Part shown: piece by piece, positions 34,892 to 43,961 of the stretch
Position numbering within the stretch: the stretch's first letter is position 1
Layout of the letters: each line of letters begins with the position of its first letter
Source: Shewanella jiangmenensis
Lineage (GTDB): Bacteria; Pseudomonadota; Gammaproteobacteria; Enterobacterales; Shewanellaceae
Reading direction: 5' to 3'
NCBI RefSeq assembly: GCF_018596335.1
Contig: NZ_JAHEPS010000001.1
Coordinates: 930,001-994,000, forward strand
Length of the DNA stretch: 64,000 bases
Translations under genes and position numbers: made by a program
The notes under the pieces: model-generated
The model's input: the letters and a program-made list of their open reading frames with translations, nothing else
Told to the model about the DNA's origin: nothing
The model's database searches: none

Positions 34892-36079
34892 TCACAGCGC
34901 CACAAAAAGCTGAGCGGCGATAATAACCAGGCCAGCCAGCGCCAAAAGGCCCAGCACAGCGTTACCGCCACGCACCTGATAGCCGTCGCTCGATTGGGCG
35001 CGCTGCTTCAGCGCCATGGCAATCGGCAGGAAGATAATCATAAACACCAGCGGAATGGCAGCAAAACCCAGCACGGCCACAAAGCCTTCCGGCACATAGA
35101 GCGCACACAGCATGGGCGGCACAAAGGTAATGGCCCAGGTTTGTACCCTGCCCCAAATACCGCCCTGAGAGCGGGTCAGCTCCGACAGAAAATCAAACAG
35201 GCTCATGGTCACCCCAAGGAACGAGGTGATAAGCGCCAAATCGGCAAATACCGCAATACACTGGCCGACCAACGGATTGGCTGCCAACTCCTGCAGCGCG
35301 CCAATGAGTTTTGGCAGCGCGCCGCCAAAGCCATTGATGGTATCGCCGCCGACAGTGCCCAGGGTCACCATCAGCCACAGGATGTAACACACCAGCGGAA
35401 TGGTGGAGCCAATCAACAGCACCTTACGCAGGCTTGGCGCATCACCATCGAGGTAGCGCACCAAAGTGGCGATACACACATGAAAACCAAAGGAGGTAAA
35501 CACCACAGGAATCGCCGCCATCCAGGCATTGGTCGAGACCTTTTCAAAGGCATCGGCGGCAATCACCGACGGGCGCACCTCGGGCAGCAAAAAGCCCACC
35601 ACCAGCACCAGGAGCACCACCATCAGGCTAAAGAGCAGGCGCGAGAGTTTATCCACCCAGCTCACGCCAAGGGCCGCAACGCTACCCAGCACCAGGGTAA
35701 AAAGCACCACCGCCAGCTGATTATCCAGCTGCAACGCAAACACCGACTCGAGGCGATGCACCAACAGCGACGAGCCGCCGGTCAGATAGGCGGCAGTCAG
35801 CGCAAACAGCAAGCTTAAGAAAGAAGCGCCCTGAATCAGCTGGCCCTTTTTGCCCAGCGTCTTACCGGTAATGGCGTGGACATTGTCACCCACGCCGCTG
35901 CGCAGGTTGATTTCGAGCATCAAAAGTGAGGTATAAGCCGAAATACCCCACACCAGAATCAGCAATACCAGAGCGGGGATCACCCCCAGCGCAGCCGTTG
36001 CCAGCGGCAGTGCCAGCATACCGGCGCCAATGGCGGTACCGGCCACAATGGCAATAGAGCCAAGAAATTTCAAATTCAC
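34892..36079 (-). CDS. tyrP: Aromatic amino acid permease, TyrP/Mtr family
   Basis: 395 residues from a GTG start with AGGA seven bases upstream. This start puts LKFLGSIAIVAGTAIGAGML at the N-terminus, matching TyrP and Mtr (E. coli TyrP is 403 residues); the frame extends further upstream but with no family match. It has about 11 hydrophobic helices. The proton-driven permease imports tyrosine or tryptophan across the inner membrane. I saw no TyrR box upstream. The exact aromatic substrate is not fixed by sequence. Confidence 0.85.
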   Translation of the reverse strand: MNLKFLGSIAIVAGTAIGAGMLALPLATAALGVIPALVLLILVWGISAYTSLLMLEINLRSGVGDNVHAITGKTLGKKGQLIQGASFLSLLFALTAAYLTGGSSLLVHRLESVFALQLDNQLAVVLFTLVLGSVAALGVSWVDKLSRLLFSLMVVLLVLVVGFLLPEVRPSVIAADAFEKVSTNAWMAAIPVVFTSFGFHVCIATLVRYLDGDAPSLRKVLLIGSTIPLVCYILWLMVTLGTVGGDTINGFGGALPKLIGALQELAANPLVGQCIAVFADLALITSFLGVTMSLFDFLSELTRSQGGIWGRVQTWAITFVPPMLCALYVPEGFVAVLGFAAIPLVFMIIFLPIAMALKQRAQSSDGYQVRGGNAVLGLLALAGLVIIAAQLFVAL

Positions 36080-36412
36080 GGAACTGTCCTGTTCATGTCT
36101 TGCAAAGCAATTGTTGTTATTGGGAGACAGCGAGGACGTATCCGCCGCCCCTTGAAGGTCTGAGCCGGTTTTCAGTACTGCCGAAAACAATCAGCAGTGA
36201 AGACGCTTATCCCCATCAGCTCGTTGAAGGCTTTCTCAATAAAATCGACTGCAGCCGACATTAACAGAGCCATAAAGGCACGGCAAGCGCAGCGCCCCAC
36301 AGCATGACCGACTGGCGTCAGGCGGCGCCTGCGACACCATAAACAGGCACAGCACCGTTACCCAAGCTCAACAAGCGCTGCAATTGTATCGACGCAGCCG
36401 AAAAGGCCATAC

Positions 36413-36440
36413 TTGCGAAGCGCACACTTGCGGGTATAAT
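36413..36440 (+). promoter_or_regulatory. Promoter of the mneA riboswitch transcript
   Basis: -35 TTGCGA (36413-36418), a 16-base spacer and a perfect -10 TATAAT (36435-36440). Transcription should start near 36447, just before the riboswitch. Confidence 0.7.
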
Positions 36441-36451
36441 GGCCGTCTCAC

Positions 36452-36632
36452 TTTCGGGGGAGTAGCCAGCTCAGATTGCCAGGCAATTTGGGGGTAAACA
36501 TCAACAGACTTGGCCATATGCCATGGTGTTTACGATAAACAAGGCGTTTATCCGGCAAGACCTGAGCGCGACTAGCCACAACCAATAACTATGGGGTGGC
36601 GGGCTTGTCGTGCTTTGTTGGTCAGCCACCCC
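36452..36632 (+). promoter_or_regulatory. yybP-ykoY manganese riboswitch upstream of mneA
   Basis: The aptamer has the conserved GGGGGAGTAGCC near 36456 and the 3' partner GGCAAGACCTGAGCGCG at 36554-36570, closed by TAGCC near 36577. These are the two metal-binding loops of the family. The expression platform is GGGGTGGC (36593-36600) pairing with GCCACCCC (36625-36632), just before the GGGA ribosome binding site and the start at 36644. This layout suggests translational control: Mn2+ binding should open the ribosome binding region and raise exporter synthesis. Confidence 0.88.
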
Positions 36633-36643
36633 GGGAACGCATC

Positions 36644-37204
36644 ATGTTAGAAGCCTTTACCGCCTCCACCTTAACCGTGGCCATCGCCGAAATCGGTGAT
36701 AAAACCCAACTGCTGGCCTTGCTGCTGGCTGCCCGCTTTAAAAACAAAACCGCCATTATCCTCGGCATTTTCATTGCAACACTGGCAAACCATTTTGCCG
36801 CAGCCTGGCTTGGCCAATGGGCATCGGGGCTGATAAGCCCTGAGCTTGCGCGCTATCTGGTGGCGGGCAGTTTCTTTGCCATCGCCCTGTGGGTATTGGT
36901 GCCGGATAAAGTGGAAGCCGAAGAAAGCGCCCTTTACCGCTTCGGCCCCTTCCTGGCGACCCTGGTACTGTTTTTTATTGCCGAAATCGGCGACAAGACC
37001 CAGGTGGCTACCGTGGTACTTTCAGCCCGTTACGATGACCTGTGGATGGTGGTAATGGGCACCACAGTGGGCATGCTGCTTGCCAACGTGCCAGTGGTGA
37101 TTGCCGGCCATTTCAGTGCCGACAAGCTGCCGATGACCTGGATCCACCGCGGCACCGCGGTACTCTTTGCCGTGATGGGGGTTGCCACCCTGATGTGGCA
37201 CTGA
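36644..37204 (+). CDS. mneA: Manganese exporter MneA (UPF0016/TMEM165-GDT1 family)
   Basis: 186 residues. The start is the ATG after the riboswitch platform; the longer frame from 36596 runs through the riboswitch stem. The two family motifs are E16-I-G-D-K-T21 and E114-I-G-D-K-T119, each at the start of a helix in an inverted-repeat of three helices. The family exports Mn2+ (or Ca2+ in eukaryotes). MneA of Vibrio cholerae is similarly controlled. It is preceded by the yybP-ykoY riboswitch and ends with a good terminator. Confidence 0.93.
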   Translation: MLEAFTASTLTVAIAEIGDKTQLLALLLAARFKNKTAIILGIFIATLANHFAAAWLGQWASGLISPELARYLVAGSFFAIALWVLVPDKVEAEESALYRFGPFLATLVLFFIAEIGDKTQVATVVLSARYDDLWMVVMGTTVGMLLANVPVVIAGHFSADKLPMTWIHRGTAVLFAVMGVATLMWH

Positions 37205-37255
37205 TGCTCTGATACGAAGCGGCGCTAATGCACTGTCATCAAGTGTCTGAATAAA

Positions 37256-37290
37256 AAGAAAGGGAAGCGATTGCTTCCCTTTGTTGTTTT
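37256..37290. terminator. Terminator between mneA and the catalase gene
   Basis: AAAGGGAAGC and GCTTCCCTTT form a perfect 10-bp stem around a 4-base loop, with a T-rich tail on the plus side. It is also usable for the convergent catalase gene, 31 bases past its stop. Confidence 0.85.
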
Positions 37291-37320
37291 CAAGCCCGAT
37301 TGTGCGGCGTTAAGCAGGGC

Positions 37321-38790
37321 TTAGAGCACGGCGCGAATACGCTTTCCGTAGTCGGCATCGGCCTTGTCGAAGTGCGCCAGCATCCGCTCCTGCACGTCTT
37401 TAGAGGCCTGACGCAGGGTCGAGGCGATGGTTTCGGCAAGGCGGCTCTTTTCGCCGTCGCTGAACAGGCGGTACAGGTTGCCGGCCTGGCTGTAGTCATC
37501 CTTACCGTAGCGGCTGTAACGGGCGGCTTCACCTTCGAGACGCAGTGGCGGCTCGGCAAAGTGCACCGGCTCAGTCAACGCACCTTTTACTGTGCTTGGA
37601 CCATAGTTGGCACTGGCATCGCCACCGGTCTGGTGTTGTTGGCCCTTGTCACCGTGGTAGGGGCACTGGGTACCGGCCATGGCGCCGCCGCGCTGGTGAT
37701 GATTGGCCACAGTGGCATGTGGGCAGTTCACCGGCAGCTGGTTGTAGTTGGCACCGATGCGATAACGCTGGGCGTCGGCATAGGCAAACAAACGGGCCTG
37801 CAGCATCTTGTCCGGTGATGCGCCCACACCCGGTACCAGGTTACTTGGCGCCAGCGCCGCCTGCTCTACTTCGGCGAAGTAGTTTTGTGGCATGCGGTTA
37901 AGCTCAAGCACACCGATTTCCAGCAGCGGGTAATCCTTGTGTGGCCATACCTTGGTCAAATCGAACGGGTCGATGTGATAGGTGTTGGCATCGGCTTCAG
38001 GCATGATCTGCACGTTCACAGTCCAGCTTGGGAAGTTGCCATCCATGATGGCTACCATCAGATCCCGCTGTGACGAATCCGGATCTATGCCTTTCAGTTT
38101 ATCGGCCTGCTCGTTGGTCAGGTTCACCACGCCCTGACGTGATTTGAAGTGGAACTTGACCCAGAAACGCTCGCCTTTGGCATTCCAGAAACTGAAGGTG
38201 TGGGAGCCGTAACCGTGCATCTGACGGTAGTTGGCCGGAATACCGCGGTCTGACATCAGAATGGTCACCTGATGCAGCGCCTCAGGGTTCAGCGACCAGA
38301 AGTCCCACATGGCCTGGGGATCTTTGAGGTTAGTCTGCGGGTTACGCTTCTGGGTGTGGATAAAGTCAGGGAACTTGATGCCATCACGCAGGAAGAAGGT
38401 CGGGGTGTTGTTACCCACTACATCGTGGTTGCCGCGCTTGGTGTAAAAGCGCACCGCAAAGCCGCGTGGATCGCGCTCGGCATCGGCTGAGCCCATTTCG
38501 CCGCCAACAGTAGAGAAGCGCACGAAGGTTTCGGTGACCTTGCCTTCGCCGATAAAGTGGTCGGCAATGGTGTACTCAGACAGGTCGCGGGTCAGGGTGA
38601 AAGTGCCGTAGGCGCCTGTACCCTTGGCGTGCACCACGCGCTCCGGGATACGCTCGCGGTTGAAATGCGCAAGTTTTTCAATCAGTTGCCAGTCCTGCAG
38701 TAACACAGGACCACGGCTGCCTGCGGTCAGAGAATTCTGGTCATCGGCAATCGGGGCACCATTCTGGCTGGTCAGGTAAGATGTGGACAT
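37321..38790 (-). CDS. Monofunctional haem catalase (small-subunit clade)
   Basis: 489 residues, no signal peptide. It shows the catalytic histidine in [12 protein letters not shown] (H54), the distal asparagine in [14 protein letters not shown] and the proximal haem tyrosine in [14 protein letters not shown]. The length matches small-subunit, NADPH-binding catalases of about 480-490 residues. It decomposes hydrogen peroxide in the cytoplasm. Upstream lies a candidate OxyR-type site. The protein resembles the KatB/KatA enzymes of Shewanella and Vibrio. Confidence 0.95.
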   Translation of the reverse strand: MSTSYLTSQNGAPIADDQNSLTAGSRGPVLLQDWQLIEKLAHFNRERIPERVVHAKGTGAYGTFTLTRDLSEYTIADHFIGEGKVTETFVRFSTVGGEMGSADAERDPRGFAVRFYTKRGNHDVVGNNTPTFFLRDGIKFPDFIHTQKRNPQTNLKDPQAMWDFWSLNPEALHQVTILMSDRGIPANYRQMHGYGSHTFSFWNAKGERFWVKFHFKSRQGVVNLTNEQADKLKGIDPDSSQRDLMVAIMDGNFPSWTVNVQIMPEADANTYHIDPFDLTKVWPHKDYPLLEIGVLELNRMPQNYFAEVEQAALAPSNLVPGVGASPDKMLQARLFAYADAQRYRIGANYNQLPVNCPHATVANHHQRGGAMAGTQCPYHGDKGQQHQTGGDASANYGPSTVKGALTEPVHFAEPPLRLEGEAARYSRYGKDDYSQAGNLYRLFSDGEKSRLAETIASTLRQASKDVQERMLAHFDKADADYGKRIRAVL

Positions 38791-38922
38791 AGCAGTTCTC
38801 CTTAGACAGGTTTCTTTGAAATCAAATCTTCAATCAGGTCATATACAGTCGCCATCGCAGTTCACCTCAATGGTTGCTGGTTGATGTGGCTATAGTATGA
38901 AAAGCAGCTCCCCACTTAAAAC

Positions 38923-38959
38923 GATTAATAACGATAATCCTGATTATTTTTTTAGATTA
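38923..38959 (-). promoter_or_regulatory. Candidate OxyR-type site upstream of the catalase
   Basis: GATTA (38923-38927), TAATC (38935-38939), GATTA (38942-38946) and GATTA (38955-38959) repeat at roughly helical spacing, and ATAATCCTGATTAT is a near-perfect palindrome. It is upstream, in the direction of transcription, of a weak promoter (-35 TTAAGT, 16-base spacer, -10 TACTAT at 38892-38897), as expected for an OxyR-activated gene. The half-sites deviate from the OxyR consensus ATAG-N7-CTAT. Confidence 0.4.
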
Positions 38960-39010
38960 AAGCCTGACAGACGGCTATGTGTTATTGCCAGCCAGTGTAG
39001 CCCAAAGACG

Positions 39011-39041
39011 AAAAAACCGGCGTGACTCAGGCCACACCGGT
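39011..39041 (-). terminator. Terminator of the small membrane-protein gene
   Basis: On the minus strand ACCGG and CCGGT arms, with GTG/CAC extending them, close around a long loop and end in T residues. It lies 24 bases past the stop. Confidence 0.7.
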
Positions 39042-39064
39042 GAGAATGGTTACCATTTGATACG

Positions 39065-39310
39065 TTATTCAGACGAGGGATTTTGCGGCTCGCGATACAG
39101 CTTCACCAAATAGTAAGCATCGATAATCACAATAAAAAAGTTCACCAGCGCCACCGGCAACGCATCGATGGCAAGGCCATAGGCGACAAACAAGGCCGCA
39201 CCGACCAGGTTCCACCAGCGCAGCTTTTTGATGTTGGCCATCATCAGCGAAATTGCCACTACCACCGAGGCCAGATAGCCGACCCATTCCCAAATCGTTG
39301 CTGTTTCCAT
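39065..39310 (-). CDS. Small inner-membrane protein, YgjV-like
   Basis: 81 residues with three hydrophobic helices (about 8-25, 31-48 and 50-70). It begins IWEWVGYLASVVVAISLMM and has LRWWNLVGAALFVAYGLAI in the middle. This three-helix layout resembles half of a YgjV-type inner-membrane protein; the function is unknown. It is single-gene, with its own terminator. Confidence 0.6.
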   Translation of the reverse strand: METATIWEWVGYLASVVVAISLMMANIKKLRWWNLVGAALFVAYGLAIDALPVALVNFFIVIIDAYYLVKLYREPQNPSSE

Positions 39311-39365
39311 CGCTTTTTCCTCAGTCCCACGCTATTTGGGGATGATAACCTTATGTGATTGTAGT

Positions 39366-39803
39366 TCAGCGCTCCACAACCGCCGCCGTCATCCGTGAGA
39401 TACAGGTGAGTTCGCCGGCACCGTTATGCACCAGCACTTCCCACACCGAGCTGCGCTTGCCAAGGTGCACAGGCCTTGCTGTCGCAGTCAGTACCCCATT
39501 ACGGGCGGCGCGCAGGTGGTTGGCGTTAATCTCCTGCCCCACGCAGTAATACTTTTCAAAATCCACCACGAAATTAGCGGCATAACTGGCCACGGTTTCG
39601 GCCAGCACCACATTGGCGCCGCCATGGACTATGCCAAGCGGATTGTGTACCGCAGGTGTGGCTGGCATGGTGGCCTTCATATAATCGTCACCGATTTCGC
39701 TGATTTGGATCCCGAGGGTCTTCATCAGGGTGCCGCGGCCGTGCATGCCTTCATCCATCTTGGCGCAATCTTCCAGGGTGACCGGCCTGAACCAAATACT
39801 CAT
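39366..39803 (-). CDS. PaaI/YdiI-type hotdog thioesterase
   Basis: 145 residues from the ATG (MSIWFRPVTLEDC), preceded by GGGGA; the longer frame to 39848 has no family match. The hotdog motif HGGANVVLAETVAS contains the catalytic glutamate of the PaaI/YdiI class, and NPLGIVHGG precedes it. It hydrolyses acyl-CoA or 1,4-dihydroxy-2-naphthoyl-CoA type thioesters in the cytoplasm. MenI in menaquinone synthesis is a possible identity, but other substrates fit equally well. Confidence 0.85.
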   Translation of the reverse strand: MSIWFRPVTLEDCAKMDEGMHGRGTLMKTLGIQISEIGDDYMKATMPATPAVHNPLGIVHGGANVVLAETVASYAANFVVDFEKYYCVGQEINANHLRAARNGVLTATARPVHLGKRSSVWEVLVHNGAGELTCISRMTAAVVER

Positions 39804-39910
39804 TCGTTGTTCCCCAACTGTGACTAATGGGCTCAGTGTACTTGCCACTGTGCCACAGGTAAACCGGCGCCCTCATCCTCCCGCGGTATGAAAAGCACTT
39901 GAAACTGGAA

Positions 39911-39938
39911 AGAAAAAGGGGATGCACGCATCCCCTTT
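39911..39938 (-). terminator. Terminator of exeM
   Basis: AAAGGGGATG and CATCCCCTTT pair around CACG; on the minus strand the stem is followed by a T-rich run. It lies about 40 bases past the exeM stop. Confidence 0.85.
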
Positions 39939-39979
39939 CACTACTCAGTGTTCCCTGAAGGAACGCCTTGCCCAGTCGC

Positions 39980-42580
39980 TTATTTCAGGCGGCGACGTCC
40001 AAGACCCATCAGGGTCATAAGCGCCAATGCCAGCCCACCCAAAGCGCCGCCATCATCTTTTTTCGGCGCTTCTTTATCCGGATAGCTTAAAGCCACAATC
40101 ACAGGGTCGTGATCCGAGGCCGAGAAGGCGTTTTCGGATTTCTCCAGGCTGCCGGTGAACTTCTTGCCGTACTCAAACAGGTTGGATTCGACCGAGTTGA
40201 TGTGCCAGTCCTCGATGTCCACCACTCGTTTCGCCAGGCTGTCGTTGCCCAGAGCATGGTCGAGGTTACCCAGCTCGCCGTTGTAGCTGTAGGAGTAGGT
40301 ATCGGCACCGTGCACCTGGGTGTTGAGGTTGATCAGGCCATAGCCCTTGTCGATTACACTGCCTTCCTGCTCATAGGTTTTGCCGCCAAGGGTGGTGTAA
40401 CTAGCCGTTTTAACCGCCCGATTTGACTTGCTGGCATCGTAATCGGTAAGCACACGCACCGGATCTTCCATGCCGTAGGCATTGAGATCGCCAATCACCA
40501 GCAGATCGCCTTCCACCGACTTTAACCGCTCGCCAATCACCTTGGCCGCCGACACACGGAAGGCATTACACTTACCCTGCAGATTGGCCGGATCGCGGCT
40601 CTCATCAAAGTTCACCCAATCCTCAAGACAGCCAGAGCCCTTGGACTTGAGGTGGTTGACCACCACGGTCAGCTTGTCGTCCTTCACCTTGAAGGTTTGT
40701 GCCAAGCTGTGACGCTGGTACTTGTCCTGCGCCGGATTTTGCTCTGCCGTGCCCTTGTTGTCGCGGCTCAGCACACCCGCCGGCGCGTGCTGCTCCGGCG
40801 TTTCAATCACAAAGGCAGCGCCATCAGGGCTCACCTTGGACGCGCGGTAAAGCATGCCGACCGTGATGGCATCATTGCCGAAGAACTTGCCATCGGTTTT
40901 GTCGGCATCGGCGATTTCAACAAACTTATAAGCATTTTCAGCGGTTTGCTTGGTATTGAGGGCATTGACCAAATCGGCGATGGCGCTCTTGTCGCCAAAA
41001 CCGTTGTTGGCGATTTCCATCAAACCAACGATATCGGCATCCATGGCGGTAATGGCGCTGACGATTTTGGTGCGCTGCAGCAACATTTCTTCTTCGGTCA
41101 GGGCACCACGGTTTTCGCCGGTGGGGTTAGCATCGCCGCCCGCGACCTCGTTGAAGAAGTTAAGCACGTTGAAGCTGGCCACCCGGATATCGCCCTTGCT
41201 GGCCACAGACGGAGCATTGGTGCGATCATTACCGCGAACAATGTCGGCCGGGGTGATGGTGTTACTGGTCACCAGACGATATTCATTAAAGCTGTAACTC
41301 ACCATGCCTTCGAGACCTTTGAGCTCATCGCCCACCCGAATGTAGCCGGTTTCGGCATTAAAATCGGGCAGGAAAGGCACCACGCCATTGGCGGCCTTGA
41401 AGTCGGATTCGACAAACAGCTCATTGCCACGGTTTTGTTTTTCAAGGGCAATGGCTTCCTCACTCAGGGCCGGATAAAGCTGAGTCGGCTTCATCAGCGG
41501 CGCCTTGTGAGACAACATCAGGTTGTTGCGACGACCGGCATAGTCGTAGCTGAAGGTACGGCTCACTTTCATCTCGCTGCCGGCATCCAGCACTATCTTC
41601 ATGCCTTCAAAGCGCTCCAGCGCCTGCTCCAGGGTTTCTCCATCGGTCACGGCAAACGGCACTGCGCCAGGCACCTCGCCCTTGGCGCCTACTTCAAACT
41701 TCTTGTCGGCCTTGATATCGATTTGGGTCAGGCCGAAATACTCTTTCACCTTACCCTGAACGCAAACTTCAACGCCGGGCTGGATGGCCTCAGGAGCGGC
41801 TTCTCCGAGGAATACAAAAATGCCATCGGAAGTCAGCGGCGAGTTATCGCCCTTCACATCAATGAGATAAAAACCTTTGGCGAGGCTCTCGCCGCGGGCG
41901 CTGACCACGCCGCGCAGGGTCACTTCGGTCTCGGATTCAAACTTACCCTCAGGCACCAAGGGGCTCTTGTCGCCGCTGCCCTGAATTTCATAAATAGGCA
42001 CCAGGGTGGCACCGGCGCAGCTGAACGTGGGCTCCGGCGGCACCACCACGGCATCGCCGACACGGCCAAGGCCGCTGAAGGTATCGACGGCTGACGTGTC
42101 CCAGTCGGCGTCGTTGAATACGGCATTGGCCTTGAGCGCCGAGGCTTTGCGGGCGATAGTAACGTTCAGGCCCCAGTCTTTCGGAGTGGGAATAGCGCCA
42201 ACCACATCCACAATGGCGCCATCTTTCATCAACGCCACCGCATCTGTGCCGTTAAAGAAGAGTTCACCATTCATGCTGTCGGTGCCGGCTGGCAAGGTAA
42301 TAGCGGCGCTCGGGTGCAGCACCACCTTAATACCCTTGGCGGGCAGGCTGGTGCCATCCAGCAGCACCATGTTGGTGGGAGTGGTCGCGCCATCCTTGTA
42401 GCGCACCAGCGAATAGCCGCTCAAATCAACGGTCGCATCACCGCTGTTGTACAGCTCAATCGCCTTGTTATTGGAATTGCCTTCAACATACTCGGTGATC
42501 ATCACCTCGGCAGAAGCCGCCAATGGCAGCGCCGCCGCAACTGCCATGGCGACGGCAGTCAGCTTTTTAACATTATCCAT
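39980..42580 (-). CDS. exeM: ExeM/NucH-family extracellular endonuclease with GlyGly-CTERM tail
   Basis: 866 residues. Signal peptide to about residue 24 (LAASA-EVMITEYVEG). A lamin-tail (LTD) domain follows (about 25-155), then an OB-like segment (about 200-320), then an endonuclease/exonuclease/phosphatase domain (about 470-830) with VASFNVLNFF, VVNHLKSKGS, VIGDLNAYGMEDP, LDHALGN and the closing SASDHDPVIVAL. The end is a GlyGly-CTERM: DDGGALGG, a hydrophobic helix and GRRRLK. ExeM of S. oneidensis degrades extracellular DNA for biofilm dispersal and phosphate supply. It probably needs rhombosortase and type II secretion. Confidence 0.93.
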   Translation of the reverse strand: MDNVKKLTAVAMAVAAALPLAASAEVMITEYVEGNSNNKAIELYNSGDATVDLSGYSLVRYKDGATTPTNMVLLDGTSLPAKGIKVVLHPSAAITLPAGTDSMNGELFFNGTDAVALMKDGAIVDVVGAIPTPKDWGLNVTIARKASALKANAVFNDADWDTSAVDTFSGLGRVGDAVVVPPEPTFSCAGATLVPIYEIQGSGDKSPLVPEGKFESETEVTLRGVVSARGESLAKGFYLIDVKGDNSPLTSDGIFVFLGEAAPEAIQPGVEVCVQGKVKEYFGLTQIDIKADKKFEVGAKGEVPGAVPFAVTDGETLEQALERFEGMKIVLDAGSEMKVSRTFSYDYAGRRNNLMLSHKAPLMKPTQLYPALSEEAIALEKQNRGNELFVESDFKAANGVVPFLPDFNAETGYIRVGDELKGLEGMVSYSFNEYRLVTSNTITPADIVRGNDRTNAPSVASKGDIRVASFNVLNFFNEVAGGDANPTGENRGALTEEEMLLQRTKIVSAITAMDADIVGLMEIANNGFGDKSAIADLVNALNTKQTAENAYKFVEIADADKTDGKFFGNDAITVGMLYRASKVSPDGAAFVIETPEQHAPAGVLSRDNKGTAEQNPAQDKYQRHSLAQTFKVKDDKLTVVVNHLKSKGSGCLEDWVNFDESRDPANLQGKCNAFRVSAAKVIGERLKSVEGDLLVIGDLNAYGMEDPVRVLTDYDASKSNRAVKTASYTTLGGKTYEQEGSVIDKGYGLINLNTQVHGADTYSYSYNGELGNLDHALGNDSLAKRVVDIEDWHINSVESNLFEYGKKFTGSLEKSENAFSASDHDPVIVALSYPDKEAPKKDDGGALGGLALALMTLMGLGRRRLK

Positions 42581-43513
42581 ATTTTCAACCCCGTTATTTT
42601 AATAATGGCGTTATCTTTCGTTAACGCGGGCGGGATTGTTACAGAGTTAATACTCTAAAAGAAGGGGTGGGATCACAGTTCGGCTAATGGATATTCGCAG
42701 CAAATTCAGACGCAAACAGTACAAAGAACCATCATTTTGTTTGATGATAAAGATAGAGCAATTATTTTTAGTTAAATAACAGCGACTAACAAACTCAATA
42801 TAAAACATATCATACTGAATAATCAGATATTGTTTTCAAAACCACGCCATTATTTTACTCCTGCCATTTAATCAAACGCGCATTATTTAAACAGCCATTC
42901 CAGCGATTACCAGGCCAGTTAAACCGTATTCTTTACCGATAAAACACTGCAAGAATAAACGTGACTGAATTAAAGGAAGGGGCGAAAAAACCGCTATCAA
43001 CCAGGCTCGCAAAGCAGGGTTTTGAGGGCATAAAAAAAGGTGGCCGGAGAGCCACCTGAAAAGTTACTGCCTGCGTCTGCTCAGTAAAAAAACTGTTCAG
43101 TAAAAACAACTTGGAAAAAACTGGCCGGTAAAAGCCATTCAGCTAAAACCATTCAATTCAGGCCAAGTCGTGCAATGAAAGCGGATTTGCCCCAAGGCGC
43201 TCGACTGCCTTTCATTACGCCGCCTACTGTGCACTCTGTAAGCAGGGATGAAAACCGCCCGGCGCACACTCCATACTTTTCTACTAGCCCTAAACAGCTA
43301 AGCCGGCCTGCACCAACATTCGCAAAAACACACTAAGTCATTGTTTTACCGAAAGAGTAATTACACCTCATACCAGTAAGACTCAGGCCGAAACAGCCAA
43401 ATTAAATAAGCTTTCTTCCAATTGTGAGTACCGGCCCGGCACCGTAAGTTTGTGCCTGAATCCGATGGCAACATTTTGCTAACCATATGGAATGCATCGC
43501 AAAGGAGTGTCGA
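42581..43513. other. 930-bp intergenic region between exeM and the curli operon
   Basis: AT-richer than its neighbours. No coding frame of merit was found on either strand; the exeM and curli promoters must lie here, but I could not place a convincing -10/-35 pair. The one clear structure is the minus-strand terminator at 43032-43057. A ribosome binding site AAAGGAG at 43501-43507 fixes the csgB start. Confidence 0.5.
43032..43057 (-). terminator. Orphan minus-strand terminator in the curli upstream region
   Basis: AGGTGGC and GCCACCT pair around 6 bases, and on the minus strand the stem is followed by seven T residues. No minus-strand gene is seen between here and csgD, 2.7 kb away. Confidence 0.65.
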
Positions 43514-43948
43514 GTGTCTACCAATAAGACGTGGGTGTTGACCGCCTCCCTCCTGCTTTGCAGCTTCTTTGCCAACGCTGAACCCACCACAGATGACGAC
43601 AGCACGCTGCACTCGCTGCCCGTCACCTTGCAAACCCTGCTTGAAACCCACGGCCGCGAAAATCTGGTCGAACTGTTTCAGGTCGGGGCGCAAAACCAGT
43701 TCAGCGCCGAGCAAGCCGGCAGTCAAAATCAGCTGTATGCCGCCCAGGCAGGTTCGGGCAACGAGGCCAAAGTGATTCAGGTTGGGGTAAACAACAGCGT
43801 TGAGCTGCGCCAGGTTGGCAGGGACAACCGCGCCACAGTTGCTCAGATTGGGGACGACAACCAGGTACAACTCAACCAGTTAGGCAGTGCCAATTTCACC
43901 ATTCACCAAATCGGCGACGGTGCATCCATCGCCGTGACTCAATATTAA
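43514..43948 (+). CDS. csgB: Curlin minor subunit / nucleator, CsgB-like
   Basis: 144 residues from a GTG start with AAGGAG 6 bases upstream; upstream in-frame starts lack a site. Signal peptide to about residue 23 (FFANA-EPTT). Five degenerate curlin repeats follow (QVGAQNQFSAEQAGSQNQ and so on), each with Gln/Asn/Gly ladder positions. Length fits E. coli CsgB (151 residues), which nucleates CsgA polymerisation on the cell surface. It is 13 bases upstream of the major subunit gene, so they form an operon. csgC, csgE, csgF and csgG are not in the window. Confidence 0.82.
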   Translation: MSTNKTWVLTASLLLCSFFANAEPTTDDDSTLHSLPVTLQTLLETHGRENLVELFQVGAQNQFSAEQAGSQNQLYAAQAGSGNEAKVIQVGVNNSVELRQVGRDNRATVAQIGDDNQVQLNQLGSANFTIHQIGDGASIAVTQY

Positions 43949-43961
43949 CAGGGAGCGTCAC

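Noticed and set aside
36080..36300. TyrR box upstream of the TyrP-like gene
   Set aside because: No TGTAAA-N6-TTTACA-like sequence was found.
36596..36643. An N-terminal extension of MneA starting at 36596
   Set aside because: That stretch is the riboswitch expression-platform stem and the homology starts only at the ATG at 36644.
43361..43870. A 169-codon minus-strand frame opposite csgB
   Set aside because: It mirrors the curlin repeat codons and has no ribosome binding site or family features, although the orphan terminator at 43032-43057 leaves a non-coding antisense transcript possible.
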